64,000 nt of DNA, from the NCBI RefSeq assembly GCF_003286125.1, contig NZ_QMED01000005.1:1-64000 (forward strand). Direction: 5' to 3'. A program made the position numbers and the translations under genes. Positions 25,648 through 33,900 of this stretch are shown piece by piece. Within the stretch, counting starts at the first letter, position 1, and every line of letters begins with the position of its first letter. Source of the DNA: Algibacillus agarilyticus. Its GTDB lineage: Bacteria; Pseudomonadota; Gammaproteobacteria; Enterobacterales; Alteromonadaceae. The notes under the pieces were generated by a model that searched no databases, had not been told where the DNA came from, and saw only the letters and a program-made list of their open reading frames with translations.

Positions 25648-26883
25648 CTAATGGTTATGCGGATCGAATCCGCCTTTAGCGATTTCCGAAGCCACAAAAA
25701 AAGCGCCTTGAGTTACAATGCGTGTGCCGCTTTCAATGCCTATAATTTCTCGGTAATCACCTAAAGAACGGCCCAACTCGACTTCAACGGCTTGAAATTC
25801 CCCGGGATGATCTTCTACAAAAACAACCCAATCACCATCCGCACTGCGCAGCAATGCGTCTTCAGGTACGGCCATGACTTTTTGTTGCGTCGTAAATTGA
25901 AAGTAAACTTTAACAAACATGCCTGAATGTAATTTATGATTGCTATTGTCGACAGACAGTCGAATAATTCGGGTACGGGTTTGGGGGTCAATTGTATGGC
26001 CTTCTTGAATAACCTTGGCGCGGTATTCTTGGCCATCAAAGCTCACCATAGCTGGTGAGTTTACTGAAAGTTCTAATGGTTTATTGGGAGAAACTTTAGC
26101 TTCAACCCAAAGTTGTTTTTCGTCAGCTAATAACATTACGGTATCACCGGCGTTTAAACGTTGCCCTTGAATAAAGTCGTCTTGCAGCACCACACCTTCA
26201 CGTTGTGCGACTAAAGTGTATTGACCAAAGGCCTTTATATCTTTGTTCGAGATGTCGTTAATCGCTTGTTCGGTGAGCCCTAATGCAATGAGTTTTCCAT
26301 AGGCCGCACTGTAGGTTGTTTCTGCTTGTAATAAACGGCTTTCGCTCACCGTTTTATTGCCAAGGCGCTTTACTCGATACCATTCTGTAGCTGCGATTAA
26401 ATAATCAGCTTGAGCTTGCGAAACCGCTTCGCTGAAGAGTGTCACTAGCTTTTGCCCCTTTTCTACAGAGTCTCCTAGTGCAGCATAACGGCTGATAATA
26501 ACTGACTCAGTGCGCGGCGATACGACATAGCTTTTATAACCATTCACTTTGACTTCACCTGGGGCATACACAGCGCTATATTGAAAGCTTGGCGTGATAC
26601 TTTCTACATTAATGTTAGCAAGTGACATTTTTTTAGGGCTAAGCGTAATGCTTGCTTCGTGCGCATCCTCATCTATCTTACTGGTTGTTTCAGGCTCTGA
26701 ATAAACATGACCTTTCGCTGTATGGCGGTTGCTTTGCACACCGTGTTCATGGGCGTGATTTATTGAAGATTGCGAATCTTGTTCTAATGATTGATTTAAT
26801 CGATTTGCAGAGAGCTTGGTACTCGTCGTAAATAAAATAAATATCGACAGGAGTACACCCGTATTTTTTAAATATATAGACAT
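25648..26883 (-). CDS. Periplasmic adaptor of the metal RND pump (CzcB-like)
   Basis: 411 residues. The N-terminal signal or anchor is about 8-25. A His-rich stretch follows (HAHEHGVQSNRH, near 45-55), often seen in CzcB-type adaptors. Then a lipoyl-like and hairpin section with VVSPRTESVIISRYAALGD, and a beta-barrel domain with LNAGDTVMLLADEKQLWVEA and a C-terminal VTQGAFFVASEIAKGGFD. It should bridge the RND pump to a TolC-type channel. Eleven bases separate it from the pump gene and AAGAAG precedes its ATG, so the two are cotranscribed. Confidence 0.9.
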   Translation of the reverse strand: MSIYLKNTGVLLSIFILFTTSTKLSANRLNQSLEQDSQSSINHAHEHGVQSNRHTAKGHVYSEPETTSKIDEDAHEASITLSPKKMSLANINVESITPSFQYSAVYAPGEVKVNGYKSYVVSPRTESVIISRYAALGDSVEKGQKLVTLFSEAVSQAQADYLIAATEWYRVKRLGNKTVSESRLLQAETTYSAAYGKLIALGLTEQAINDISNKDIKAFGQYTLVAQREGVVLQDDFIQGQRLNAGDTVMLLADEKQLWVEAKVSPNKPLELSVNSPAMVSFDGQEYRAKVIQEGHTIDPQTRTRIIRLSVDNSNHKLHSGMFVKVYFQFTTQQKVMAVPEDALLRSADGDWVVFVEDHPGEFQAVEVELGRSLGDYREIIGIESGTRIVTQGAFFVASEIAKGGFDPHNH

Positions 26884-26979
26884 ATGACTTCTTAATTTTA
26901 TGCAGTAATGAACGACACTTTCATCTTTCGAGTTAAGATAAAAATGCTTGAGATCAAGAGAAATTGAATACGAACAGAA

Positions 26980-27333
26980 TTAAGAAATAGGAGGGCGTAA
27001 TATAGGGTCTAAAAAGGCTTTTGTGTGAATAAATTGATAAGGCGGATTATTAGCACTTTGTATCTTAGCGTGAATATTCGCGTTTAAGGTGATAACAGAA
27101 AACCATGATAAATGGCTTCCGCTACAATGATCACAGTGATGGCAATCGTTTATATCATGTTCATCAGTGTCTTTATCATTAAAATGATTCTGATCATCTT
27201 GATGGTTATGTTGTGTTTGTAGGTGCTCAAAATCTACCTGATGATTTTCTGAAGTTGCAGATGCGATCGCAGTTAACGATTGCAAAACAATCGAAACGAC
27301 CAATAGCATTTTTAAAACAACAGAAAAATTCAA
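26980..27333 (-). CDS. Small exported His-rich protein of the metal operon
   Basis: About 117 residues from TTG 27333 (GGGG six bases upstream). The ATG at 27309 is the alternative, and an upstream TTG at 27348 is possible. A signal peptide (LLVVSIVLQSLTAIASA) is followed by a His/Asp-rich segment (QTQHNHQDDQNHFNDKD, then DCHHCDHCSGSH) and a conserved-looking tail ending LRPPIS. The HHCDHC cluster is an obvious metal ligand set, so I infer a periplasmic metal chaperone or buffer feeding the RND pump. I have seen similar small genes next to czc operons but know no tested function. Confidence 0.7.
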   Translation of the reverse strand: MNFSVVLKMLLVVSIVLQSLTAIASATSENHQVDFEHLQTQHNHQDDQNHFNDKDTDEHDINDCHHCDHCSGSHLSWFSVITLNANIHAKIQSANNPPYQFIHTKAFLDPILRPPIS

Positions 27334-27407
27334 ATTAATCCCCGACAAAAATTGGATCCATACCCTAACAAATTATAAATTATTGAGCTACACCTAAACA
27401 TCTTATT

Positions 27408-28301
27408 TTACTTATCTCGACAGGTTTCATCAGGAAACTCAAACTCGATCGTCGTATGGGATAAGTGATAGGAAGAAAGCGCCAAAGCCACTCTTTTTTT
27501 CAAACTAATAATGCCATCAACGCAAAGGTTATTAACTAATTCTAGATGAACCGTTAATACGTGACTTTCACCATCTAATGACCAAAAATGCAGATGGTGA
27601 ATATCTCTAATTTCTGGCATTGCTAGCAATTTTTCTTCAATTTGTTTTTGCACCTTTTCATCAGGAGTCGCTTGTAAAAAAAGCACTAAGGTCGATTTTA
27701 AATTTTTGAATACATTAAATAATATAAACAGCGTGAATCCAATTGATAATAGAGGATCCAATATCGGTAGCTCAATAAATAGCAACACCACAGAAACAAT
27801 GAGCACCGCGACCCAACCCAACATATCTTCGAGCAGGTGCCATGTCAGCACTTTTTCATTTAATGTTTTGCCTGCTTTTAATTTAAACACAGCATAGCCG
27901 TTTACAGCAACACCAAGCAAAGCAAGCCCTAACATTCCTTCAACAACCGGCATTTCAGGGTTAGATAACCTTGGAATAGCTTCAAACAGCACCCAAATTG
28001 AACCAATCACTAATACAATACCGTTTACTAATGCACCAAACAGTGTCAGTCGACGATATCCATAACTAAATTTATCTGATGCGGCTTTATCTGAGAATCG
28101 ACTCAGAACCCATGCAAAACCGATAGAAAGGCTATCACCTAAATCGTGTACGGCATCGGCCATAATAGCGGTACTGTTGGTTAACCAGCCACCAATCAAT
28201 TCAATAATAGTAAAGGTTACATTAAGAAAAAAGGCCCACCCCATTCGGTTATTACTTTCATGATGATGGCTGTGATGATGACTGTGATTGTGGTCGTGCA
28301 T
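27408..28301 (-). CDS. Cation diffusion facilitator, zinc/cadmium type
   Basis: 297 residues with GGAGG before ATG. The N-terminus is His-rich (HDHNHSHHHSHHH). Six membrane helices carry the two metal half-sites: ADAVHDLGDSLSIG (H-x-x-x-D) in helix 2 and HLLEDMLGW (H-x-x-x-D) in helix 5. The cytoplasmic C-terminal domain has IHHLHFWSLDGE. The HD-HD site is the zinc/cadmium type, as in ZitB and CzcD. It moves metal from cytoplasm to periplasm, where the RND pump can take over. It is 27 bases downstream of the transglutaminase-like gene. Confidence 0.93.
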   Translation of the reverse strand: MHDHNHSHHHSHHHESNNRMGWAFFLNVTFTIIELIGGWLTNSTAIMADAVHDLGDSLSIGFAWVLSRFSDKAASDKFSYGYRRLTLFGALVNGIVLVIGSIWVLFEAIPRLSNPEMPVVEGMLGLALLGVAVNGYAVFKLKAGKTLNEKVLTWHLLEDMLGWVAVLIVSVVLLFIELPILDPLLSIGFTLFILFNVFKNLKSTLVLFLQATPDEKVQKQIEEKLLAMPEIRDIHHLHFWSLDGESHVLTVHLELVNNLCVDGIISLKKRVALALSSYHLSHTTIEFEFPDETCRDK

Positions 28302-28328
28302 TTGACACCTCCAGCGATATCTTATTTC

Positions 28329-29033
28329 TTATTTCTTATTTCTTATTTTTACTACGTTTAAATTGATTAAATGACGGATCATACGACGATACAACCAGCG
28401 TTTTACCCCTGATAAGTTCGTGCCTTTTTCAAGATAGAATTCGTCAGGTGAATCATAAACACCAAAGTCATCATGAATACCTTCTTTTTGAATATAGGTA
28501 TCAGCTCCACGCCAATCCGTATCGGGTGATGAAAAACACGTGGTAGCAACACCATAGCCACAAAAATCATTCTTTATTTGGCTGAATTGCTGCTGTAAAG
28601 ATGTTAAATATTGAGAATCTAAAATGAAACCTTCTAAGTTTATCCAGCGTCCATCATAATAAACTTCAACCCAGCTATGAATAATATATTTTGGGGCTAA
28701 CCAGAATACATAACTAGGAATTGCCCCTTTTTGCAGTTGTTGGTCAATGGTAAAACCATGGAAACGGCATGGAATGGCTAAGCCCCTCAATAATGCCATT
28801 AACAAGTTGCCTTTGGTGTTACATTGTCCGTAACCATCAGCTAACACATCGCTTGCTGAAATATCATCGCTTTGGTTATAGCCAAACACGATTTCATCTT
28901 TGACGAATTGATAAGCAGCGCCAATTTTGTCGTACTCATTAAGTTGTTGCCACTTTCTATTTTTGATCAATGCCTGAATTGATGAATGTTCAAAATTTAT
29001 TATATTGGTCTTTTTTAAGTAGTTGTTATTCAT
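28329..29033 (-). CDS. Transglutaminase-like protein in the metal operon
   Basis: 234 residues without signal peptide. The papain-like triad of transglutaminase-like proteins can be read: Cys in GYGQCNTKGNLLMALLRG, His in IHSWVEVYYDGRWINLEGF, with the acidic third residue in NLEGF or shortly after (LD). Residues about 60-150 form this domain, and the C-terminal third is unique to it. It may be a peptidase or amidase, or a non-enzymatic scaffold. Ten bases from the CDF gene upstream and 27 from the one downstream, it is cotranscribed with metal exporters, an unusual partner for which I know no explanation. Confidence 0.8.
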   Translation of the reverse strand: MNNNYLKKTNIINFEHSSIQALIKNRKWQQLNEYDKIGAAYQFVKDEIVFGYNQSDDISASDVLADGYGQCNTKGNLLMALLRGLAIPCRFHGFTIDQQLQKGAIPSYVFWLAPKYIIHSWVEVYYDGRWINLEGFILDSQYLTSLQQQFSQIKNDFCGYGVATTCFSSPDTDWRGADTYIQKEGIHDDFGVYDSPDEFYLEKGTNLSGVKRWLYRRMIRHLINLNVVKIRNKK

Positions 29034-29043
29034 AATATTTCCT

Positions 29044-29697
29044 TTACTTAGAACAGCAAGAAGTCGACTTTTTATTTAAAGCGTCTTCAGTTTTTTGAGC
29101 AATAACAATCTCTTTTTTAGCATCAATTAGGATCCGATAGGCACCTCGCAAAATTAACAGTGAAATGATGCTGCCAATGACAATATCAGGCCAACGTTGT
29201 TCGAGTACCATCACGAGTATGCCAGCAATAACGACACCCAGGTTGGCAAGCACATCATTAGCTGAGAATATCCAGCTTGCTCGCATATGTACATCATCAC
29301 TATTGTGCTTACGAATAAGCAAAAGACAGATTACATTTGCAACTAAAGCGACCATGCCTATGCATATCATAAACCATGAATGTGGCTCGCTTTCACCATA
29401 TAGCCTTCTTGCAATATCGAGCAGAATTAACACGCCCAGCCCTAATTGGAAATACCCACTTATTAACGCGGCGTTCGCCTTATGCATGATCGATTTACCA
29501 ACGGCATATAGCGCAATAATATAGACAATAGCATCAGTCAACATATCTAAAGAATCAGCAATTAAAGCCGTTGATTCAGAAAGCCAGCCAACGCTAATTT
29601 CAAAAACAAACATGGTGGCATTAATCGCTAAAAGCCAATAAAGCACCGTTTTTTGTTGGTTATCTTTTAATTCAACTTCACACCCACAACCGCTCAT
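29044..29697 (-). CDS. Short CDF-type cation transporter with Cys-rich ends
   Basis: 217 residues, GGAAG before ATG. Six helices with ALIADSLDMLTDAIVYIIA in helix 2 (D-x-x-x-D) and SANDVLANLGVV in helix 5 (N-D pair). The cytoplasmic C-terminal domain of ordinary CDF proteins is missing: after the last helix only about 30 residues remain. Cysteines sit at both ends (SGCGCEV and TSCCSK), and could hand soft metal to the channel. The DD site differs from the zinc-type HD site of the partner CDF gene, suggesting a different metal such as Cd, Pb or Co. It is the first gene of the operon. Confidence 0.85.
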   Translation of the reverse strand: MSGCGCEVELKDNQQKTVLYWLLAINATMFVFEISVGWLSESTALIADSLDMLTDAIVYIIALYAVGKSIMHKANAALISGYFQLGLGVLILLDIARRLYGESEPHSWFMICIGMVALVANVICLLLIRKHNSDDVHMRASWIFSANDVLANLGVVIAGILVMVLEQRWPDIVIGSIISLLILRGAYRILIDAKKEIVIAQKTEDALNKKSTSCCSK

Positions 29698-29727
29698 TAC
29701 AATCTTCCATTTAACTTGTATAACTTT

Positions 29728-29758
29728 ACTATAAAATCTATAGTCACTATAGAGTCAA
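29728..29758 (-). promoter_or_regulatory. MerR-type promoter of the metal operon
   Basis: On the minus strand TTGACT (29753-29758) and TATAGT (29728-29733) are separated by exactly 19 bases, and the spacer holds the dyad CTATAGTgACTATAG (29738-29752). A long 19-20-base spacer with a central dyad is the hallmark of MerR-family activated promoters. The CTATAG half-sites match those I know for CadR/PbrR. The start of transcription would fall just before the CDF gene at 29697, and the regulator gene runs the other way from 29776. Confidence 0.85.
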
Positions 29759-29775
29759 GGTTATTGGAAAATTTT

Positions 29776-30165
29776 ATGAAGATTGGCGAATTATCAAATA
29801 TATCAACGTGCTCGATACAAACAATACGGTTTTATGAAAAAGAGGGGCTGCTTTCAGAGCCAAAGCGTTCAGAAGGCAATTTTAGATTATATGGCCATAA
29901 AGCTTTAAAAGAGCTCGAATTTATAAAACATTGTCGAAGTTTAGATATCCCTCTTGTTGATATTAAGCTTCTTATAGCACTAAAAAACAAACCTGACGAA
30001 AGTTGTTCCGATGTTAACGCGCTGATCGAAAAACAACTCGCGTTGGTTAACCAACGAATGAAAGAGTTAATATCACTTAAAAATGAATTACAACAGATGA
30101 TAAGCACCTGCGGTGCAGATAATACGATAGAAGCCTGCGGAATTATTAAGTCGCTAGATAGTTAA
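29776..30165 (+). CDS. cadR: MerR-family metal regulator (CadR/PbrR type)
   Basis: 129 residues from ATG 29776, which starts the conserved MKIGELSNISTCSIQTIRFY; an upstream in-frame start adds 20 atypical residues. The winged helix spans 1-70, a dimerisation helix 80-110. Cys77 (ESCSDV), Cys112 (STCGAD) and Cys121 (EACGII) match the three cysteines that bind Cd(II) or Pb(II) in CadR/PbrR. It is expected to bind the dyad promoter at 29728-29758 and activate the six-gene operon when metal is present. Confidence 0.88.
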   Translation: MKIGELSNISTCSIQTIRFYEKEGLLSEPKRSEGNFRLYGHKALKELEFIKHCRSLDIPLVDIKLLIALKNKPDESCSDVNALIEKQLALVNQRMKELISLKNELQQMISTCGADNTIEACGIIKSLDS

Positions 30166-30186
30166 ACTATACCCAAGAGATCTCAA

Positions 30187-30317
30187 TATAGTCTTCTCGC
30201 TCAGGTTTTATGGTTCATTGTCAGCGCTTACTCTCGACTTTGCTTACATGGATGTAAGAACTTAGGTTTCGTCTGGCACTAGAAACCTGCCCCTAAAACC
30301 CGATCGCTTTGACTATA
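30187..30317 (+). mobile_element. TATAGTC-type MITE, copy C (short)
   Basis: 131 bases with the standard ends TATAGTCTTCTCGCTCAGG and CGATCGCTTTGACTATA. Nearly the whole interior between ACTCTCGACTTTG and CTTACATGGATGTAAG is missing compared with copy D. A 10-base TATACCCAAG fragment of the other MITE family sits 10 bases upstream (30169-30178). Confidence 0.75.
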
Positions 30318-30429
30318 GTTTCCTGCACCTAAATTAATGTCAGTGACCAAAAATAACAAATGTTTTGTTTTACCTAAACATGAATACGCTCGTTTATGAC
30401 GGCTAGCGAAAAGCGTAAAACTCAACGTT

Positions 30430-30459
30430 CTGCCATTTTTTTTAAAAAAAATGGCAGAG
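30430..30459. terminator. Perfect inverted repeat with A/T core
   Basis: TCTGCCATTTTTTTT and AAAAAAAATGGCAGA are exact complements. As a hairpin it has a GC-containing foot and a T run on each strand, so it may act as a bidirectional terminator, although the nearest genes end more than 200 bases away. Confidence 0.55.
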
Positions 30460-30550
30460 CTAATTAACGTTATCAGTTAACTATTTATCAATTAATAAGT
30501 GTTTTCTTAACCCCCTTAAAAACCTTGTAAACACTCGCTTTAGTTTATTT

Positions 30551-30720
30551 TTACGTTTTATTTAGAGCTTTTTTTGGCCTTACCATTGTTAACAAAAAGT
30601 TGAATAAAGCAATAATTGATAAAGCTATAGGGTGGTAAGTCCAATTATCTTGTGCTAATTTTATTTTGTCGAGTGAAAAACAAACCTCGATAGGCGTAAT
30701 TACAAACCAAAACAGTTGTT
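30551..30720 (-). pseudogene. Possible C-terminal remnant of a membrane protein
   Basis: On the minus strand a 56-codon frame without start codon encodes KQLFWFVITPIEVCF, then QDNWTYHPIALSIIALFN and a basic end VRPKKALNKT. Two hydrophobic stretches suggest a membrane protein tail. It has a stop immediately upstream and could also be chance in AT-rich DNA. I do not recognise the family. Confidence 0.2.
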
Positions 30721-30746
30721 TTTAGAAGCAATGCAACAACCAGGAA

Positions 30747-30760
30747 TGTAAGCGCTTACA
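30747..30760. promoter_or_regulatory. LacI-type operator 1 upstream of the GH9 gene
   Basis: TGTAAGCGCTTACA is a perfect 14-base palindrome with the central CG/GC step of LacI/GalR-family operators. It lies 220 bases before the start codon at 30980 and pairs with a second copy at 30906-30925. No LacI-family gene is in the window. Confidence 0.65.
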
Positions 30761-30905
30761 CGAAGTGGGTTATCAAAATAAAAAATACAGATAAGGCCAT
30801 TTCAAATTAAAACCACATTACAAACCGACCCGTCGGTGCGTAAAAATAAAAATCAGCATGATAAATAAAGATTATACAGCACGTTATTGGCAAGTGACCT
30901 CGCAG

Positions 30906-30925
30906 AAATGTAAGCGATTACATTT
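30906..30925. promoter_or_regulatory. LacI-type operator 2 upstream of the GH9 gene
   Basis: AAATGTAAGCGATTACATTT is a 20-base palindrome except for its central base pair. It repeats the TGTAAGCG half-site of operator 1, 159 bases downstream of it. That spacing, near 15 helical turns, would allow looping by a tetrameric LacI-type repressor. It is 55 bases from the start codon, where a promoter would be. Confidence 0.65.
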
Positions 30926-30979
30926 GTGCCAGCACGGTTGTGTTTAATTTAATAAATGATGCGAAAATAAGGTTTTCTT

Positions 30980-33900
30980 ATGACCAAGTACACTAAAAAA
31001 CAATTTCAACTTTACTTACCGCTGGTATTAACCGCGGGGTTATCGGTGGTATCGCCAATATCAACCGCTGAGGTAAAGCCAATAAATAAAGTAAGAGTAA
31101 ATCAGCACGGGTATTTACCCGGTCAACCTAAACACGCGGTTTATGTTGGGGCTGCCGGCACTCAATGGCAACTTAAAAACAGCGCGGGCACAACCGTAGC
31201 CTCTGGGGTAACCACCCCCTATGGTAACGATAATGCGTCAGGCGATACAGTTTCTCATATTGATTTCTCAAACGTGTCGACTATCGGCAATGGCTTTTAT
31301 ATTAATGCGGGAGCAGGCTCAAGCTATCCTTTTAAGATAAGTGATTACACCTATACCTACATGAAAGAAGACGCCATGATGTATTTTTATCATCAGCGCT
31401 TTGGCCATGCTGTTGATGCACAATACGTAGGGGAAGAGTTTGCACGCCCAGCGGGACACTTTGATACTAACCTCGTTTGTGACGACGACCTCGCGGCTGA
31501 TTGGCCAGCAAGTTCACAATGCAACTACAGTTTAGATGTAAGAGGTGGCCACCAAGACGCCGGTGATTATGGTGGCTACGTTGTTAATGGTGGGTACTAT
31601 AATTGGCTTTTACAATATATGTATGAAGCAAACAACAATGTCTATGTTGATGGTTCATTACGCATACCTGAAAATTCAAATGGCATTCCAGATATCTTAG
31701 ATGAAGCGCGCATCGAGCTCGATTTCATCATGCGCATGCAAGTTCCGCAAAGTAAATCCCCTTATCCAGGCATGATACATCACAAAAAATCATACCAGGC
31801 TTGGGCTCCATTTCCGCTTGCTCCGGCTGACGATAATGGTATTTATTGGGGTGGTGAACAAGCAAAACGCACGATCAAGCCCGTATCAACATCCGCCACG
31901 TTAAACGGTGCAGCCGTAATGGCTCAAGCCGCTCGGTTGTGGCAATCATTTCCTAATGCCCTGCCCTTTGATGATCAAACAGAACCTTACCATGCAACGT
32001 TAATTAAAAATGCTGAAATAGCGTGGGATGCAGCCGTCGCCAATCCAGATTTATATGCATCAACCGATGCCTCTAAAGGCAGTGGTCCTTATAACGATAC
32101 AAACCTAGCAGACGAATTTTATTGGGCCGCCGTTGAGCTTTACTTAACCACCCAAAAAGTAAAATACAAAGACTTTTTTGTGAGTAGCCCACTCTTTGCT
32201 AAATACCGTTCATTTGATTGGCAAGAAGTGCAAGTCGCGGGCAATTTGTCATTACTGTTGCATAAGCAAAACAATGGCTTAACGGCAACACAAAATGCGC
32301 AACTTGAAAATAATTTAAAAACACTGACCGATGGCTTTATATCAACCATCAACACTGAAGGTTACATGAGCCCTTATGCGCCCAAAGCAAGCTCACCTTC
32401 AGGCGGTTCTTGCAGTGGCAGTTATAGTTACCAATGGGGATCAACCGGCTCATTTGTACTCAGCCATGCGGTGCAGTTAACCGCCGCACATCGAGCCTTA
32501 GGTGATAAAAAATATCTTGATGCAATAACCCGCACGATGGACCATGTTTTGGGCGTAAATGCCTTAGATAGAGCCTACATGACAGGTTATGGTGAAAACC
32601 CAACCACAGAACCTCATCACCGCTTTTGGTTAAAAGCAAAAGGAAACCCAGTAACAGAGCCCGGTGCTGCAGTATCGGTTCCTTACCCTGCAGCCATGGC
32701 AGGCGGGCCACAAAATGACTTTGTTGAAGATGGCACCAGCGGGCCAGAAACAAATGGCACGCCTTGCGCAGCCCCAGCAAAATCGTACGCTGATCATTGG
32801 AACAACTACTCATCCAATGAAATCACGGTTAATTGGAATGCAAACCTAGCCGCAGTTGTATCGTATATTGAAGAGCAAATACCCGCCCCTGCCGATACGC
32901 TAGCGCCATCTAAACCAGCTAACGTGCAAGCTGTTGCCACGAGTGGTTCTTCAATTGAAATAAACTGGCCAACCGTCATCGATAACGCGCAAGTGCGTGA
33001 ATATCTCATTTATATGAAGCCTAACAACGGTGATTATCAGCTCTATGCAACCACCCTTTTTAATACATGGTCATTTGTACCTTTGGCACCTGAAACTGAA
33101 TATTGTTTTCAAATTGTCGCTAAAGACTTTAACGGTTTAGCATCAGCTAAATCAGACGAAGTATGTGAAACAACGTTAGCCGCAACAGCCTACGAAATAT
33201 ATTATCAGCCTGATAATACGGCCATGAGCGACTACGTGGGCACCGGCGCTATCAATCAACCCGAAGCACCGACCACAATACTCGGTAATGGTTGGTATCA
33301 TTACGCATTCCATCAAGATCCCTCATACGATTTCCATTTTAGTATGCCTAACTACGGTAGCCCAGAAAGGTTCTCGCCAGACGGCAGTGGTTCAAATTGG
33401 CGTATACAAGCATCTGCTTTTAGTGATGAAGGAACGATTTGGTTAACCGCTGATAAAGTATTTCATAATGCGCCTCCTAGTTTAACTCCCCTTTCTGAAG
33501 GTGGCGAAACCGGTGGCGGCGAAACAGGCGGCGGCGAAACCGGCGGCGGCGAAACCGGCGGTGGTGAAACCGGCGGTGGTGAAACAGGCGGCGGCGAAAC
33601 CGGCGGTGGTGAAACCGGCGGTGGTGAAACTGGCGGCGGTGAAACTGGCGGCGGTGAAACCGGTGGTGGCGAAACCGGTGGTGGCGAAACCGGCGGCGGC
33701 GAAACCGGTGGTGGTGAAACAGGTGGTGGTGAAACAGGCGGCGGTGAAACTGGCGGCGGTGAAACTGGCGGCGGCGAAACTGGCGGCGGTGAAACAGGCG
33801 GTGGTGAAACAGGCGGCGAAACCGGTGGCGAAACAGCAAATCGTATTTATGAAAACGGCTTCGAGACCATGAGCTTAGGGCTTGCAAATGATAGAGCAGT

